A stretch of 64,000 nt of DNA from Nocardioides immobilis (lineage in GTDB: Bacteria; Actinomycetota; Actinomycetes; Propionibacteriales; Nocardioidaceae), in NCBI RefSeq assembly GCF_003515065.1, contig NZ_QXGH01000042.1, positions 1-64,000 of the forward strand, read 5' to 3'. The notes below the pieces were generated by a model. That model saw only the letters and a list, made by a program, of their open reading frames with translations, was not told the origin of the DNA and did not search any database. Below are positions 16,703 to 25,976 of this stretch, piece by piece. The position numbers were made by a program, and so were the translations under genes. The first letter of the stretch is position 1; every line of letters starts with the position of its first letter.

Positions 16703-19060
16703 ATGACGAGGGCGGGCAATTCCCACGGCAGTCTTCCTCACCCGACCACGAGTTTCGTCGGTCGCCGGGAGGTGGCTGGGGCGCTCAGGCGAGCGCTCGA
16801 ATCGTCCCGGCTTGTCACGCTCACTGGTCCAGGTGGCGTTGGGAAGACCCGCCTGGCACTATATCTGGCGGATCAGGCCCGGCGCGGATTCCGCGACGGG
16901 GTGCATTTTGTCGATCTGGCAAAAGTTCAGGACCCGTCGTTGGTTGTCCAGGCAACAGCGGTAGCCATTGATCTGCGCGACCAATCCGCTCGCAGCTCAG
17001 AAGCGGCACTGATCGACTACCTGTTTGGCAGGCACGTTCTGCTCATTCTAGACAATTGCGAGCACGTCCTGGCGGCTTGTGCCGAGCTTGTTGCAGAGCT
17101 GCTGATGTCAGCAGCCGACTTACGCGTGCTGGCCACGAGCCGCGAGCCCCTGAACATCGCGGGCGAATCGGTGTTCCCGGTACCACCGTTGTCAGTACCG
17201 ACCAGCACGTCCTCCCAGCCGCGCATGTACCGGTCGGGCTCCCATTTCGAGGCGGTGGCACTCTTTGAGGCGCGCGCCGCGGCAGTGCTTCCCGGATTCA
17301 CCGCCACGCGGGAGAACGAGGAGGCACTGGTTCGGCTGTGCGCCCGCTTGGACGGGCTGCCCCTTGCCATCGAGCTCGCCGCCGTTCGGATGCGGGTACT
17401 CTCCCCTGTCCAGATCCTCTCGCGGCTAGAGCATCGCTTTGACCTTCTCACCGAAGGCAATCGAGGGGCTCCGCAGCGCCAGCAAACGTTGCAGGCGGCG
17501 ATCGCATGGAGCTACGACCTATGCACGGACCTCGAACGTGTGCTGTGGGCACGCTGCTCGGTGTTCGCGGGCGAGTTCGACATCGACGCGGCGGAGTTTA
17601 TCTGTGGCGGCGACGGCGTCGGGGAGGGCGCGGTGTTTCCGGGCATCGCCGCTCTCGTCGACAAGTCCATCTTGTCTAGGATCGAGGGAGGGCCGCTAGC
17701 GCGATACCGCATGCTGGAGACCATCCGGCAGTTCGGGGCGGAACGCCTCGCCGAGACTGGAGGCCAGGACGGGATACGTCGAAGGCACTGCGACTACTTC
17801 CTGGAATTGGCAAAGCGTTGCGACAGCCAGTCCGGCAGCATCCGGCAACTGGACTGGGCCGCGCGGCTGCCCGCGGATCGTGCGGATCTCTTCGCGGCGC
17901 TTGACTACTGCGTCACCCACCCGAGCGAGGCGCGTCGGGGCCTCCAAATGGCGGCGTCACTCTGGTTCTACTGGATCGCCTGCGGGTTGCTCCGCGATGG
18001 CCGCTTCTGGCTCGACCGGATGTTGGCCGCTGACTCCACACCAAGTCCGGAACGCGCGCGCGCCCTTCTGATCGATGGCTGGGCGACGGTGCTACTGGGA
18101 GAGAACGACAGGAGCGTTGAGCTCCTGACCGAGTGTCGTCGACTGGCGACACGAGTGCATGACGATACTTCTGATGCACAGGCAGCCCAGATGCTTGGCG
18201 TGGCCAGGATGTTCGCCAACGACCCGGCCGGCGCCACAGCGCTCCTGGATCAGGCGCTGGAGAGTCACCTCAGGCGCGGAGACTTGACCGCACCGGCCCT
18301 GATCGCATGGACTTCGCGTGGGCTCGCCGCCGTCATGATGGGGGATGTAGATCGAGCCATTGCACTGACTGACCAATGCCGTGACCTTTGCGCTGTTCAC
18401 GGGGAACGATGGGTGCTTTCTTGGATGACTTGGGTCTTGGCGTTGAGCAGCTGGGTCGCCGGTGACCTCCGGAACGCCGCCAGCCAGGCGCGGGATGCTT
18501 TGCGCCAGAAGGATGCGCTCAACGACCATCTCGGCATTCCCTTTTGCGTCGAGCTCCTCGCGTGGATCGCACATCAACAGGGAGACCCGCACGGCGCCGC
18601 GATGCTCTTCGGTGCTGCTGACAGCTTTTGGGAACGCGTCGGAAGGCCCCTGTTCGGGTACGCCAACCTAATTCGCTGGAGCACCGAGACCGCCAATGCT
18701 GCGCGGGCTGCCATCGGGACCCAGGAGTTCGAAGCGCGACGGAGCACCGGTGCCCGGCTAACCCACGAACAGGCGCTCTCTTCGGCGCTGGCCGATGGCG
18801 GAGCAAGTACGAAGGTAGGACGATGCGAGGATAGAGGCCAGGGCACGACACTGAAGCTGACGCGGAGAGAGCGGGAGGTTGCGGACCTGGTCGCCACCGG
18901 GATGTCCAACCGGGAGATCGCAGAGCGGCTAGTCGTGTCAGTGAGGACCGCCGAGGCGCATGTCGAACACATCCTCACCAAGTTGGGCTTTTACAGCCGC
19001 GCACAGATCGCCACGTGGGTGGCCACCTCGGCGACCCATGCGGACGACCTCCGCCACTGA
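16703..19060 (+). CDS. large NB-ARC ATPase/LuxR-type transcriptional regulator
   Basis: A signal-transducing ATPase regulator of about 785 residues. Order of parts: TTSFVGRREVAGALRRAL lead-in, Walker A GPGGVGKTRL, Walker B HVLLILDNCEHVL, sensor VLATSREPL, winged-helix part (GLPLAIELAA, LQAAIAWSYDL, RYRMLETIRQFGAERLAETG), a TPR-like helical region, and a C-terminal LuxR helix-turn-helix (LTRREREVADLVATGMSNRE, then RTAEAHVEHILTKLGF). I use the ATG at 16703, right before the conserved region. The frame is open back to 16442, where it overlaps the tRNA scar. A paralog lies at 22255. Likely a pathway activator, target not visible. Confidence 0.85.
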   Translation: MTRAGNSHGSLPHPTTSFVGRREVAGALRRALESSRLVTLTGPGGVGKTRLALYLADQARRGFRDGVHFVDLAKVQDPSLVVQATAVAIDLRDQSARSSEAALIDYLFGRHVLLILDNCEHVLAACAELVAELLMSAADLRVLATSREPLNIAGESVFPVPPLSVPTSTSSQPRMYRSGSHFEAVALFEARAAAVLPGFTATRENEEALVRLCARLDGLPLAIELAAVRMRVLSPVQILSRLEHRFDLLTEGNRGAPQRQQTLQAAIAWSYDLCTDLERVLWARCSVFAGEFDIDAAEFICGGDGVGEGAVFPGIAALVDKSILSRIEGGPLARYRMLETIRQFGAERLAETGGQDGIRRRHCDYFLELAKRCDSQSGSIRQLDWAARLPADRADLFAALDYCVTHPSEARRGLQMAASLWFYWIACGLLRDGRFWLDRMLAADSTPSPERARALLIDGWATVLLGENDRSVELLTECRRLATRVHDDTSDAQAAQMLGVARMFANDPAGATALLDQALESHLRRGDLTAPALIAWTSRGLAAVMMGDVDRAIALTDQCRDLCAVHGERWVLSWMTWVLALSSWVAGDLRNAASQARDALRQKDALNDHLGIPFCVELLAWIAHQQGDPHGAAMLFGAADSFWERVGRPLFGYANLIRWSTETANAARAAIGTQEFEARRSTGARLTHEQALSSALADGGASTKVGRCEDRGQGTTLKLTRREREVADLVATGMSNREIAERLVVSVRTAEAHVEHILTKLGFYSRAQIATWVATSATHADDLRH

Positions 19061-19653
19061 ACTGAGGTGGGCGGGTCGGAGTGTCTCCTTGGGAAATCTC
19101 ACTTCTTTTCCCGGCCACCTGTGCTTTCTCCGAGGGTTATGACGTGGATGACCTTCTAGCGGCGCCGAGTTCTGTTGACATGTCGCTCGCCAGCTGCCGA
19201 GGTTTTCCCCGCTCGAACTTCCGGCGGCTCTCTTCGGCGACGCGTCAATTACAAACAGCGCCTTGGAAGCTTCGCGCTGGAAATGCCTTCGAGACAGAAG
19301 GAGCGCAGGGAGTCATCGTCCACCGTGCTCGAGTCGCCGACATCGCGAACGCGACCAATTGCCGCGTGTCCGCGCTTGGGTCGAGGTGCACGACCCAGAA
19401 ACGCCCGACCACGCACGATCACCTACCGCAACCAGCGGCAACATGCAGCAACCGAGTGGTTCGACGAGAAGCTCGGAGAGTACGGGACGTCGTCGCCCAG
19501 CACCTCGGCGACAAGCTCACCGGCGTGCTGAACGCGCTGCGCGGCTCGGTCGGCAGGCTGGCGAAGCTCTACACCTACGGCCTCAAGAGGGCGGGCGCGC
19601 CGAGGGAGTCTTTCGCATAGCCGCGCCCTACGCGGGAGTAATGGCCGCCGCAT
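19061..19653. other. gap without a recognised gene
   Basis: An open plus frame at 19081-19620 ends in DVVAQHLGDKLTGVLNALRG and an overlapping frame is also open, but neither has a clear start, ribosome site or family resemblance. The DNA may be decayed. Nothing else was seen. Confidence 0.3.
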
Positions 19654-20031
19654 CTACACGAGTTCTGCTCGAAGCAGGGTGAGTATTGACCTGCAGGTAG
19701 AACTGGTCCGCGCATGGTCGTGCATAGAGTCGAACGCCTTGGTGCGCTGGTCGATCGCGTCCCGGAGCACCGCGAGTCGCTGCTTGAGCGGCAGACCCGA
19801 AGTAACCCTTCGGGGGCTGTCGGATCGCGCGCTCTCTTCCATCGAAACGCCCAGCGCTTCTGCAATTCCTAAAAGTCGCGCGGGGCCGGGCCTCAGATGG
19901 CCGGACCCGATCGGTGACATCGGCGCTCCGGCACCAGCGCCCATGCTGTACCGAACCCTCTCGCCGAACTCCTGCTGGCTGAGGTCCGTTTACGGAGATA
20001 GGAACTCGACCTCGGTTCGCGAACGACTCAT
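19654..20031 (-). pseudogene. XRE-like DNA-binding protein with in-frame stop
   Basis: An ATG at 20031, three bases after the stop of the flavoprotein gene, opens MSRSRTEVEFLSP and then meets TAA at 19990-19992. The same frame resumes with DLSQQEFGERVRYSMG and SGHLRPGPARLLGIAEALGV, the first and last helices of a Cro/XRE helix-turn-helix domain, and continues to 19654. The recognition-helix region between them is atypical (Gly/Ala/Pro-rich). Probably a dead regulator formerly co-transcribed with the flavoprotein. The piece after the stop could still start at the ATG at 19944. Confidence 0.4.
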
Positions 20032-20033
20032 CG

Positions 20034-21554
20034 CTACCCCAGCGAGCTTCGTGAGGCCCCGAGCGGGGGGTCGTGCGCCGCGGCCCTTCCCGCCCGGCGT
20101 CCGAAGAAGCTCCCCTCGGCAAGCGAACACCCACTGGCGTAGCCGCCGGCGGCAATGCCCGAGGTGGTCCTGCCCGCAGCCCGCAAACCGGGAATGGCCT
20201 CGTTGTTAACGTCGAGCACTGCGCCGTCTATGTCCGTCCGCAGGCCGCCCAGTGGGAATCCCGAAGTCGCGCCCCTGAGGTCGAACAGCCCGTATGGCGC
20301 ACGTAGCGGGCGCACCCATTGGGTGGCCTTGTGGTGTACTGGGTCTGCGCCCCTCTCGGCGTGGCGGTTGTATAGCTCGAGAGTCGCCGCGAGTGCGCCA
20401 GCCGGGATGCCGGCGGCCTCTTCCAATTCAGCCACGTCGTCGGACACCCACGCGGGCTGGGGTGGAGCAAACGCCGATGAAGGGTTGCGGTCGGCGGCCG
20501 CCTCGTCGACAGCCTGCTCGTCGGCGACGATGAATGCCTGGCTGGAATGATGGCTCACTAACTCCTGGCCGATACGGCCTGGATAGGTGTCCTCGTTGAT
20601 CACCCGCGTGCCCCTACCGTCCACAACGATGCCTCGGATCATCAGCGCGGGATCCGTGTGCACCGCCGCCTCGCAGGCATGCATGTGCGTGACGTCGGCA
20701 CCTAATGCCTGGGCGGCGCGGATGCACTGCCCGTCGTGGGCGTCAGTCGCCGACCCGGCTCGTGTAGTGAGTACAGGCACGTGCCGGGCAACCATGTCTG
20801 GGTTGAACGTGAAGCCACCACCCGCGAGTACGACCGAACGCCTGGCACGAACGACCAGTTCCTCGCCATACGAGGTCACGACGACGCCAGAAACGCGCCC
20901 GTCGGACTCAGCCACCAGGCGTTCGAACCTGGTGTCGTAATCGATTCTGACCCCGAGCGACGCAACGGTTTCGGCGAGCGGCTCCATCAGCATGTAGCCG
21001 CCACCGCGCTCACCGGTGCGCTTGTTCCTCATTTGCGGCACATGACCGCGCGGCGCGGGGCGAACGAGCTCGGCAAACGGGTAGGCGTTCTCCCCTCCGG
21101 AGTACATCAGACCCTCGTCCCCGGAGGGTTCCCAGCCGGGTCTGTCGTAGAAGGCGGCTCGAAAGGGGACACCGCATGAGGTCAGCCAGTCGAAGTGCTC
21201 AACGCTGCGCTCAGCGAAGATGGCCAGCTTGGCCGCGTCGGCTCCCGCCCCCATCGCCGCAGTGAGAAAGGCGTGCATGTCCTCGGGGGTGTCCTCGAAG
21301 CCGCAGGCCTTCTGCAGGGGCGTGCCTCCACCCATGTAGATGAATCCGCCTGCGAGCGCTGCCGCGCCGCCCCAGCCAGATGTCCGCTCTAGCATCAGAA
21401 CGTCGGCGCCGTGCACGGCCGCCTCAACGGCCGCGCTTGCGCCGGCCACGCCGAAGCCGATGACAATGACGTCCGCCCCGTCAGCCCAGGAGCCGATGGT
21501 CCCACTGGACATCGGTTTCGCGTTGCGCGGACGTCCACCGTCCCGAGCACTCAT
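20034..21554 (-). CDS. FAD-dependent oxidoreductase, 3-ketosteroid-dehydrogenase/fumarate-reductase type
   Basis: A 506-residue flavoprotein of the KstD/fumarate-reductase family. Start at ATG 21554, with AGGAGGTCAGG directly upstream. FAD-binding VIVIGFGVAGASAAVEAA is near residues 25-42, then the FAD-contacting SGWGGAAALAGGFIYMGGG, ARRSVVLAGGGF, and the C-terminal LRAAGRTTSGIAAGGYASG that closes around the flavin. Probably inserts or removes a C=C bond in a keto-steroid or similar ring. It differs from the classical KstD at 47809 but closely resembles the broken gene at 49676-51023, so the window once had two copies of this type. It lies between two LuxR-type regulators. Confidence 0.82.
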   Translation of the reverse strand: MSARDGGRPRNAKPMSSGTIGSWADGADVIVIGFGVAGASAAVEAAVHGADVLMLERTSGWGGAAALAGGFIYMGGGTPLQKACGFEDTPEDMHAFLTAAMGAGADAAKLAIFAERSVEHFDWLTSCGVPFRAAFYDRPGWEPSGDEGLMYSGGENAYPFAELVRPAPRGHVPQMRNKRTGERGGGYMLMEPLAETVASLGVRIDYDTRFERLVAESDGRVSGVVVTSYGEELVVRARRSVVLAGGGFTFNPDMVARHVPVLTTRAGSATDAHDGQCIRAAQALGADVTHMHACEAAVHTDPALMIRGIVVDGRGTRVINEDTYPGRIGQELVSHHSSQAFIVADEQAVDEAAADRNPSSAFAPPQPAWVSDDVAELEEAAGIPAGALAATLELYNRHAERGADPVHHKATQWVRPLRAPYGLFDLRGATSGFPLGGLRTDIDGAVLDVNNEAIPGLRAAGRTTSGIAAGGYASGCSLAEGSFFGRRAGRAAAHDPPLGASRSSLG

Positions 21555-22254
21555 CCTGACCTCCTGGTCCAACTTCGCCCAGACGGTAGGCGTACCTTCC
21601 GCTCGGGCGCACTAGTCGTTTCGGTCAGCAGGACCAGCCGTATCCCGCCGCCCCGGACGCGCATCCGGGGCCGTCAACCACTTTTCTGGCGCGGGGAAGG
21701 CTAGCGTGTTGTGGCGATTGTGATCGTGTGCGACGACACAGTCCATGAGGGCTGCGCCGTCTGCCTGACCACAGCCCATATATCCGGCCCCCGTGGTCGC
21801 CGAGCTTCGAAGCGGCACACGACGACGGGGCACCGCTCGTCCGGAGGGCACTCGCATTTCGACCACGTGATTGAAGCGGGAGTTTACCCGTCGTCGATCG
21901 GTCGTCGCACAGCCGCAGCCCGGGCTCAATTGGCAGCCAATCATGTAGCTGGGTGAGCGACCGGTCCCAACAGCGTCGCGCGGGGCGTGCTGACCGGCGT
22001 CTCACAGGTCCCAGGCGACGGTGCCTGGTCGACGCCTGGCTTCGTGCACGGCACCCCCTGCGGCTCCCCGGTGATGACGATAGGGTCGGCTCGCACGACG
22101 TCGTTGTGTCAACCACGAAGGAGCTCCGGCAACGCCCAACCGGTGTAGTGTTGAGGCGTTAATCACGCCTTGCCTAGCGATCGAGACCCGAGATGAGCGG
22201 CTCCGCAGACCACTCGATCGATAGATCAGCGATCGGGTCGCTCCGGCACCGGCG
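21555..22254. promoter_or_regulatory. 700-base intergenic region between flavoprotein gene and LuxR regulator
   Basis: Divergent spacer: the flavoprotein gene starts leftward at 21554 and the regulator rightward at 22255, so promoters for both should lie here. Short open frames on either strand lack starts and family resemblance. I see no clear palindrome or riboswitch. Confidence 0.35.
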
Positions 22255-24678
22255 ATGCGCATCAATCGTTCGGCCGGGTCGGTGGATCAAGCCGTGTCGC
22301 TAGAACCGCTGGAGTCGCCAAGGACCGTGGGCGCCCCTGCTGCGCTGAGTGCCGGGAGGCTGCCGGCGGACGTCACGAGTTTCGTGGGGCGGCGTCGGGA
22401 GCGCCGTGAGGTCAAGCGGCTGTTGTCCGAATCTCGGCTGGTCACGCTGATCGGTGTAGGCGGGGTGGGCAAGACACGACTGGCGCGACGGGTGGCGGCA
22501 GACGTGCGCAGAGCCTTCGAAGACGGGGTCTGGTTCGTCGACCTGACAGCAGTTCCCGATCCGGATCTGCTCAGGCAGGGCGTGGACTACCCTGAAATGC
22601 TGGCCCAGCTCATCGCCGACGAGATGGGTCTGCGGGAGCAGTCGAGGCGAGCGCCGCTGCAGTTGCTGGCGGATCACTTGGCCACTCACCACAAATTGAT
22701 CGTCCTCGACAACTGCGAGCATCTCATCTCCGCGTGCGCCGTGGTCGCCAGCGCACTGCTGCACGCATGCCCTCGGTTACATATTCTGGCAACCAGCCGC
22801 GAGGCCCTGGGTATCAATGGGGAGTCGGCGTTGGCGGTGCCGCCGCTGCCGACGCCGGACGTTGACCGGCATCACGAGGCTCCTGACCTGATACTGTACG
22901 AGTCGGTCGCATTGTTCGTAGCCCGGGTGAGTGCTGCTGACCCAAGTTTCAGCCTGGCGGAGGACAACCCTCGCGCGGTTGCCGAAATCTGCCGCCGCCT
23001 CGACGGTGTGCCGCTCGCCATCGAACTGGCGGCCGCCTGGTTCAGGACGTTGGGCCCCCAGCAGATCCTCGACCGACTTGCGGACCGCTTCGCCCTGCTG
23101 GATTTGGGAAACCGTGCCGGGCCGGATCGCCAGCAGACCCTGCGCGCCTGCGTCGATTGGTCCTACGAACTCTGCACAGAGCCGGAGCGCTTGCTGTGGA
23201 GGCGATTGGCCGTGTTTGTCGGCGGCTGCGAACTCGACGCGATCGAGGGTGTCTGCACTGACGCGGAGTTACCTAGAGGCGATCTTGTCAAGGTGCTCGC
23301 CGCGCTGATCGACAAATCGGTGCTCTGGCGCGACGGGCACGGCGAGATCGCCCGCTACCGGATGCTGGAAACGATCCGCGACTATGGCCTGCAGAAGCTC
23401 GTTGCATCTGGAGAACAGGACCAGTTGCGTCGGCGACACCTCGACTGGTACCAGCAGTTGGTGGCACGCGTTCGCGCGGAGTGGCTCAGCGACCCCCGGG
23501 GTGACGGTCTGAACAGCCTTCGGCGAGCGCAACCCAACCTGCGCGCAGCGGTGAACTTCTGCCTTGGTGAGCTCGATCAGCCTGAAGAGGCCCTTCGGCT
23601 CGTGACAACGCTCCCATGGCTCTCGTGGTGGGGCCAGGGCGGGTTCGGTGAAGGCCGGCGTTGGCTGGAGCTGGCCCTGACCAAAGCCCACGCGCCGACC
23701 GCACTGCGCGCCAGAGCGCTCCTGCTCAGCGCCGAGCTTTCTCTTGGCCAGGGCGACGCCGACACCGCGATCCGGCTGCTCGAAGAAGGTGACCAGCTCG
23801 GCCGCGGGCTGAATGACGCCGCGACGGTAATACGTGCGGACACCACCCGAGGAGCGTTGCATGTGTTCCGACGGGATCCGCAGGCCGCAGTCGAAGCACT
23901 AACCCAGGCACGTGACGCGTTGTGGGGCAGCGAAGAGCCAGATCTTGACCAATTGCTGGCTGTGCTGCTCTCTCTCGGGGTTGCGGCCGCGGAGATCGGC
24001 GATCGGGAACTCGCAGATGCCTGTCGCACAGACATGCTCGCAATCACCGGTCGCGGGCCCGCCTTCCAGCAGGCGTTGTGGATACTCAGCCTCATCGCCT
24101 GGACCCTGGGCGACGCCCAGGAAGCCGGCCGGTGCGCCGAAGGCTTCCTCCGGTTCACCCGCGGCCACGGGCTCCGAGAGCCGTATGGCACCGCATGGGC
24201 TCTCGAGGTACTGGCCTGGGTCGCTGCGAGCCAACGGCGCCACCGCACGGCGGCGACACTCCTTGGCGCGGCTGAAACGCTACTTGCCGACGCCGGCACA
24301 TCTGTCGCCGCTCACCCGCACATAATCGACTACCACCATGCCTGCGAGCAGCAGATTCGGGACGCCCTTGGCCCCTCGGCCTTCGACGATCACGTCCGGC
24401 ATGGAAATACAGGGTCCGCCGACGCCATCGCCGACGCCCTAGGGGAACGGCGGGAAGCCGTGGCTACGGCGGCCAAGGACTCCCAGACGGTGCTGACCCG
24501 CCGTGAACAGGAGGTGGCCGAACTCGTCGCTGAGGGACGAAGCAATAAGGAGATTGCCGAGGCTCTGGTCATTTCCCCGCGCACCGCCGAAAACCACGTC
24601 GATCACATCCTCACCAAGCTGGGCTTCACGTCTCGCGTCCAGGTAGCCGCCTGGGTCACAGCTCAGCGCGCGGACTAA
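22255..24678 (+). CDS. large NB-ARC ATPase/LuxR-type transcriptional regulator (paralog)
   Basis: An 807-residue relative of the protein at 16703. Parts: DVTSFVGRRRERREVKRLL, Walker A GVGGVGKTRLARR, Walker B LIVLDNCEHLISAC, ILATSREALGINGESALAV, GVPLAIELAAAWFRTLGP, RYRMLETIRDYGLQKLVASG, a long helical repeat region, and a C-terminal LuxR domain (LTRREQEVAELVAEGRSNKE, RTAENHVDHILTKLGF). No receiver domain is present, so the signal is probably sensed through the ATPase or helical repeats. It diverges from the flavoprotein gene at 21554, its most likely target. The start at 22255 is uncertain. The conserved part begins about 45 residues in. Confidence 0.85.
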   Translation: MRINRSAGSVDQAVSLEPLESPRTVGAPAALSAGRLPADVTSFVGRRRERREVKRLLSESRLVTLIGVGGVGKTRLARRVAADVRRAFEDGVWFVDLTAVPDPDLLRQGVDYPEMLAQLIADEMGLREQSRRAPLQLLADHLATHHKLIVLDNCEHLISACAVVASALLHACPRLHILATSREALGINGESALAVPPLPTPDVDRHHEAPDLILYESVALFVARVSAADPSFSLAEDNPRAVAEICRRLDGVPLAIELAAAWFRTLGPQQILDRLADRFALLDLGNRAGPDRQQTLRACVDWSYELCTEPERLLWRRLAVFVGGCELDAIEGVCTDAELPRGDLVKVLAALIDKSVLWRDGHGEIARYRMLETIRDYGLQKLVASGEQDQLRRRHLDWYQQLVARVRAEWLSDPRGDGLNSLRRAQPNLRAAVNFCLGELDQPEEALRLVTTLPWLSWWGQGGFGEGRRWLELALTKAHAPTALRARALLLSAELSLGQGDADTAIRLLEEGDQLGRGLNDAATVIRADTTRGALHVFRRDPQAAVEALTQARDALWGSEEPDLDQLLAVLLSLGVAAAEIGDRELADACRTDMLAITGRGPAFQQALWILSLIAWTLGDAQEAGRCAEGFLRFTRGHGLREPYGTAWALEVLAWVAASQRRHRTAATLLGAAETLLADAGTSVAAHPHIIDYHHACEQQIRDALGPSAFDDHVRHGNTGSADAIADALGERREAVATAAKDSQTVLTRREQEVAELVAEGRSNKEIAEALVISPRTAENHVDHILTKLGFTSRVQVAAWVTAQRAD

Positions 24679-24687
24679 GGCGTCAGA

Positions 24688-25695
24688 TTAGGCGGACGCA
24701 CGAGCGGGCGTCGCGGAATGGACCGGCTCGAGAGCCAACTGGCCCCCGTGCACGTCCTCGGGAAGTTCCAGGTCGTGCGCCACCTTCCGCGCGGCCCTGA
24801 TCACCAGCGGCGCCACACGCTCAAGTGGCGCCCGCGAGTCGCCTACTAGGGAAACGGCGCCGACCGGCCCGTCAGGTCCGCGGACACCCACGGCTACACA
24901 CCCAATGTGCGGCGAGGTTTCGCCCCGCCCGAACGTCAGCCCATTCCGCGCACGGATCCGTTCCAGGTCCCGGTGGAGCACCGACAAGTCGGGAATCCTG
25001 TCGCTGGTGGATGTGCCTAAGCCGAGGAGCCGATCATCGACCTCCTCAGCAGGCAACCAGGCCAGCATTGCCCTACCCGGAGTGGTGGAATGCGCGGCCG
25101 AACGGCCGCCGACTCGCGACGGCACGTCCGCCATCTGCCGGCCACCTACCTTGTCAAGGTAGACGACCGCATCGCCGTCCAGTATGGCAAGGTGGGCCAC
25201 CATCCCCGTGACCATCGCAAGATGGTACAGCACCGGCGCGGCGGCCGATCGTAATGCACTGTCCCCGCCGGCCAAGCGGCCGAGACCCCGGGCGCGCGGC
25301 CCCAAGCGATAGCCCGCTGGCGACCGGCTCACCCATTGCACGTTCGACAACTGCTCCAGGATGCGATGCGCCGAGGACCGGGGCAGGTTCGTCCGGTTGG
25401 ACACCTCCTCCAGCGTGAGTTGCTCGGCAGGGCCCCGGAATAGGTCCAGGATCAGTGTGACCCGCTCGATCATGGACGACGGGGGCACCGTGGCACGGGA
25501 CCCGGGAGAGCCACTGAAACCGCTGTTCGGGGGTGACGTCTGGCCCTCACCAGCGCCAGACTCATGATTGAAACCGCGCACGGCTTCGAGCCACGGGATT
25601 CTGAGTGGTGTGGTGGTCGCTGTGCTCGTCCGTGAACCAGGAGCCGTCGTCTCGACGTGAGCTTTTGCATCTAGTGTCTGAGTTTCAGTCGTCAC
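24688..25695 (-). CDS. IclR-family transcriptional regulator
   Basis: A 335-residue regulator. The family winged helix is at about residues 75-135 (SSMIERVTLILDLFRGPAEQ, LEEVSNRTNLPRSSAHRILE), followed by the effector-binding domain (MVAHLAILDGDAVVYLDKVG, HSTTPGRAMLAWLP, GVRGPDGPVGAVSLVGDSRA). The first 70 residues are a low-complexity extension. GTG start at 25695 with AGGGC seven bases upstream. Strikingly similar in layout and wording to the IclR protein at 52444 (shared PSSM.ERVT.ILDLF, LPRSSAHRILE, RARGLGRL), so both likely bind related aromatic or steroid-type effectors. It converges on the LuxR gene, ending ten bases from its stop. Confidence 0.88.
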   Translation of the reverse strand: MTTETQTLDAKAHVETTAPGSRTSTATTTPLRIPWLEAVRGFNHESGAGEGQTSPPNSGFSGSPGSRATVPPSSMIERVTLILDLFRGPAEQLTLEEVSNRTNLPRSSAHRILEQLSNVQWVSRSPAGYRLGPRARGLGRLAGGDSALRSAAAPVLYHLAMVTGMVAHLAILDGDAVVYLDKVGGRQMADVPSRVGGRSAAHSTTPGRAMLAWLPAEEVDDRLLGLGTSTSDRIPDLSVLHRDLERIRARNGLTFGRGETSPHIGCVAVGVRGPDGPVGAVSLVGDSRAPLERVAPLVIRAARKVAHDLELPEDVHGGQLALEPVHSATPARASA

Positions 25696-25976
25696 GGTCT
25701 TGCCCTTCGCCTGGTGGAGCCACTCTCCTCAGAATCCGGTCTCGGAGTGGGCAGCAGATGAGTAGAAATAGCCATGTGGGTACTCAAATCCGCAACCCGA
25801 GTTCGAGATTGTCGCCTGCCATGAGCATGGGACCGGTCTGAGCGGTTTTCTGCCAGCTTCAGGGGACCCACCTGGGTTGCCAGTCGTGGGACCACCCGGC
25901 GCGCCTTGTCGGTGGGTCCTGGTTGGCCTTGTTGACTCCCCGCGTCATGACCGTGGACGCGGAGGGTCGTCGGGGA

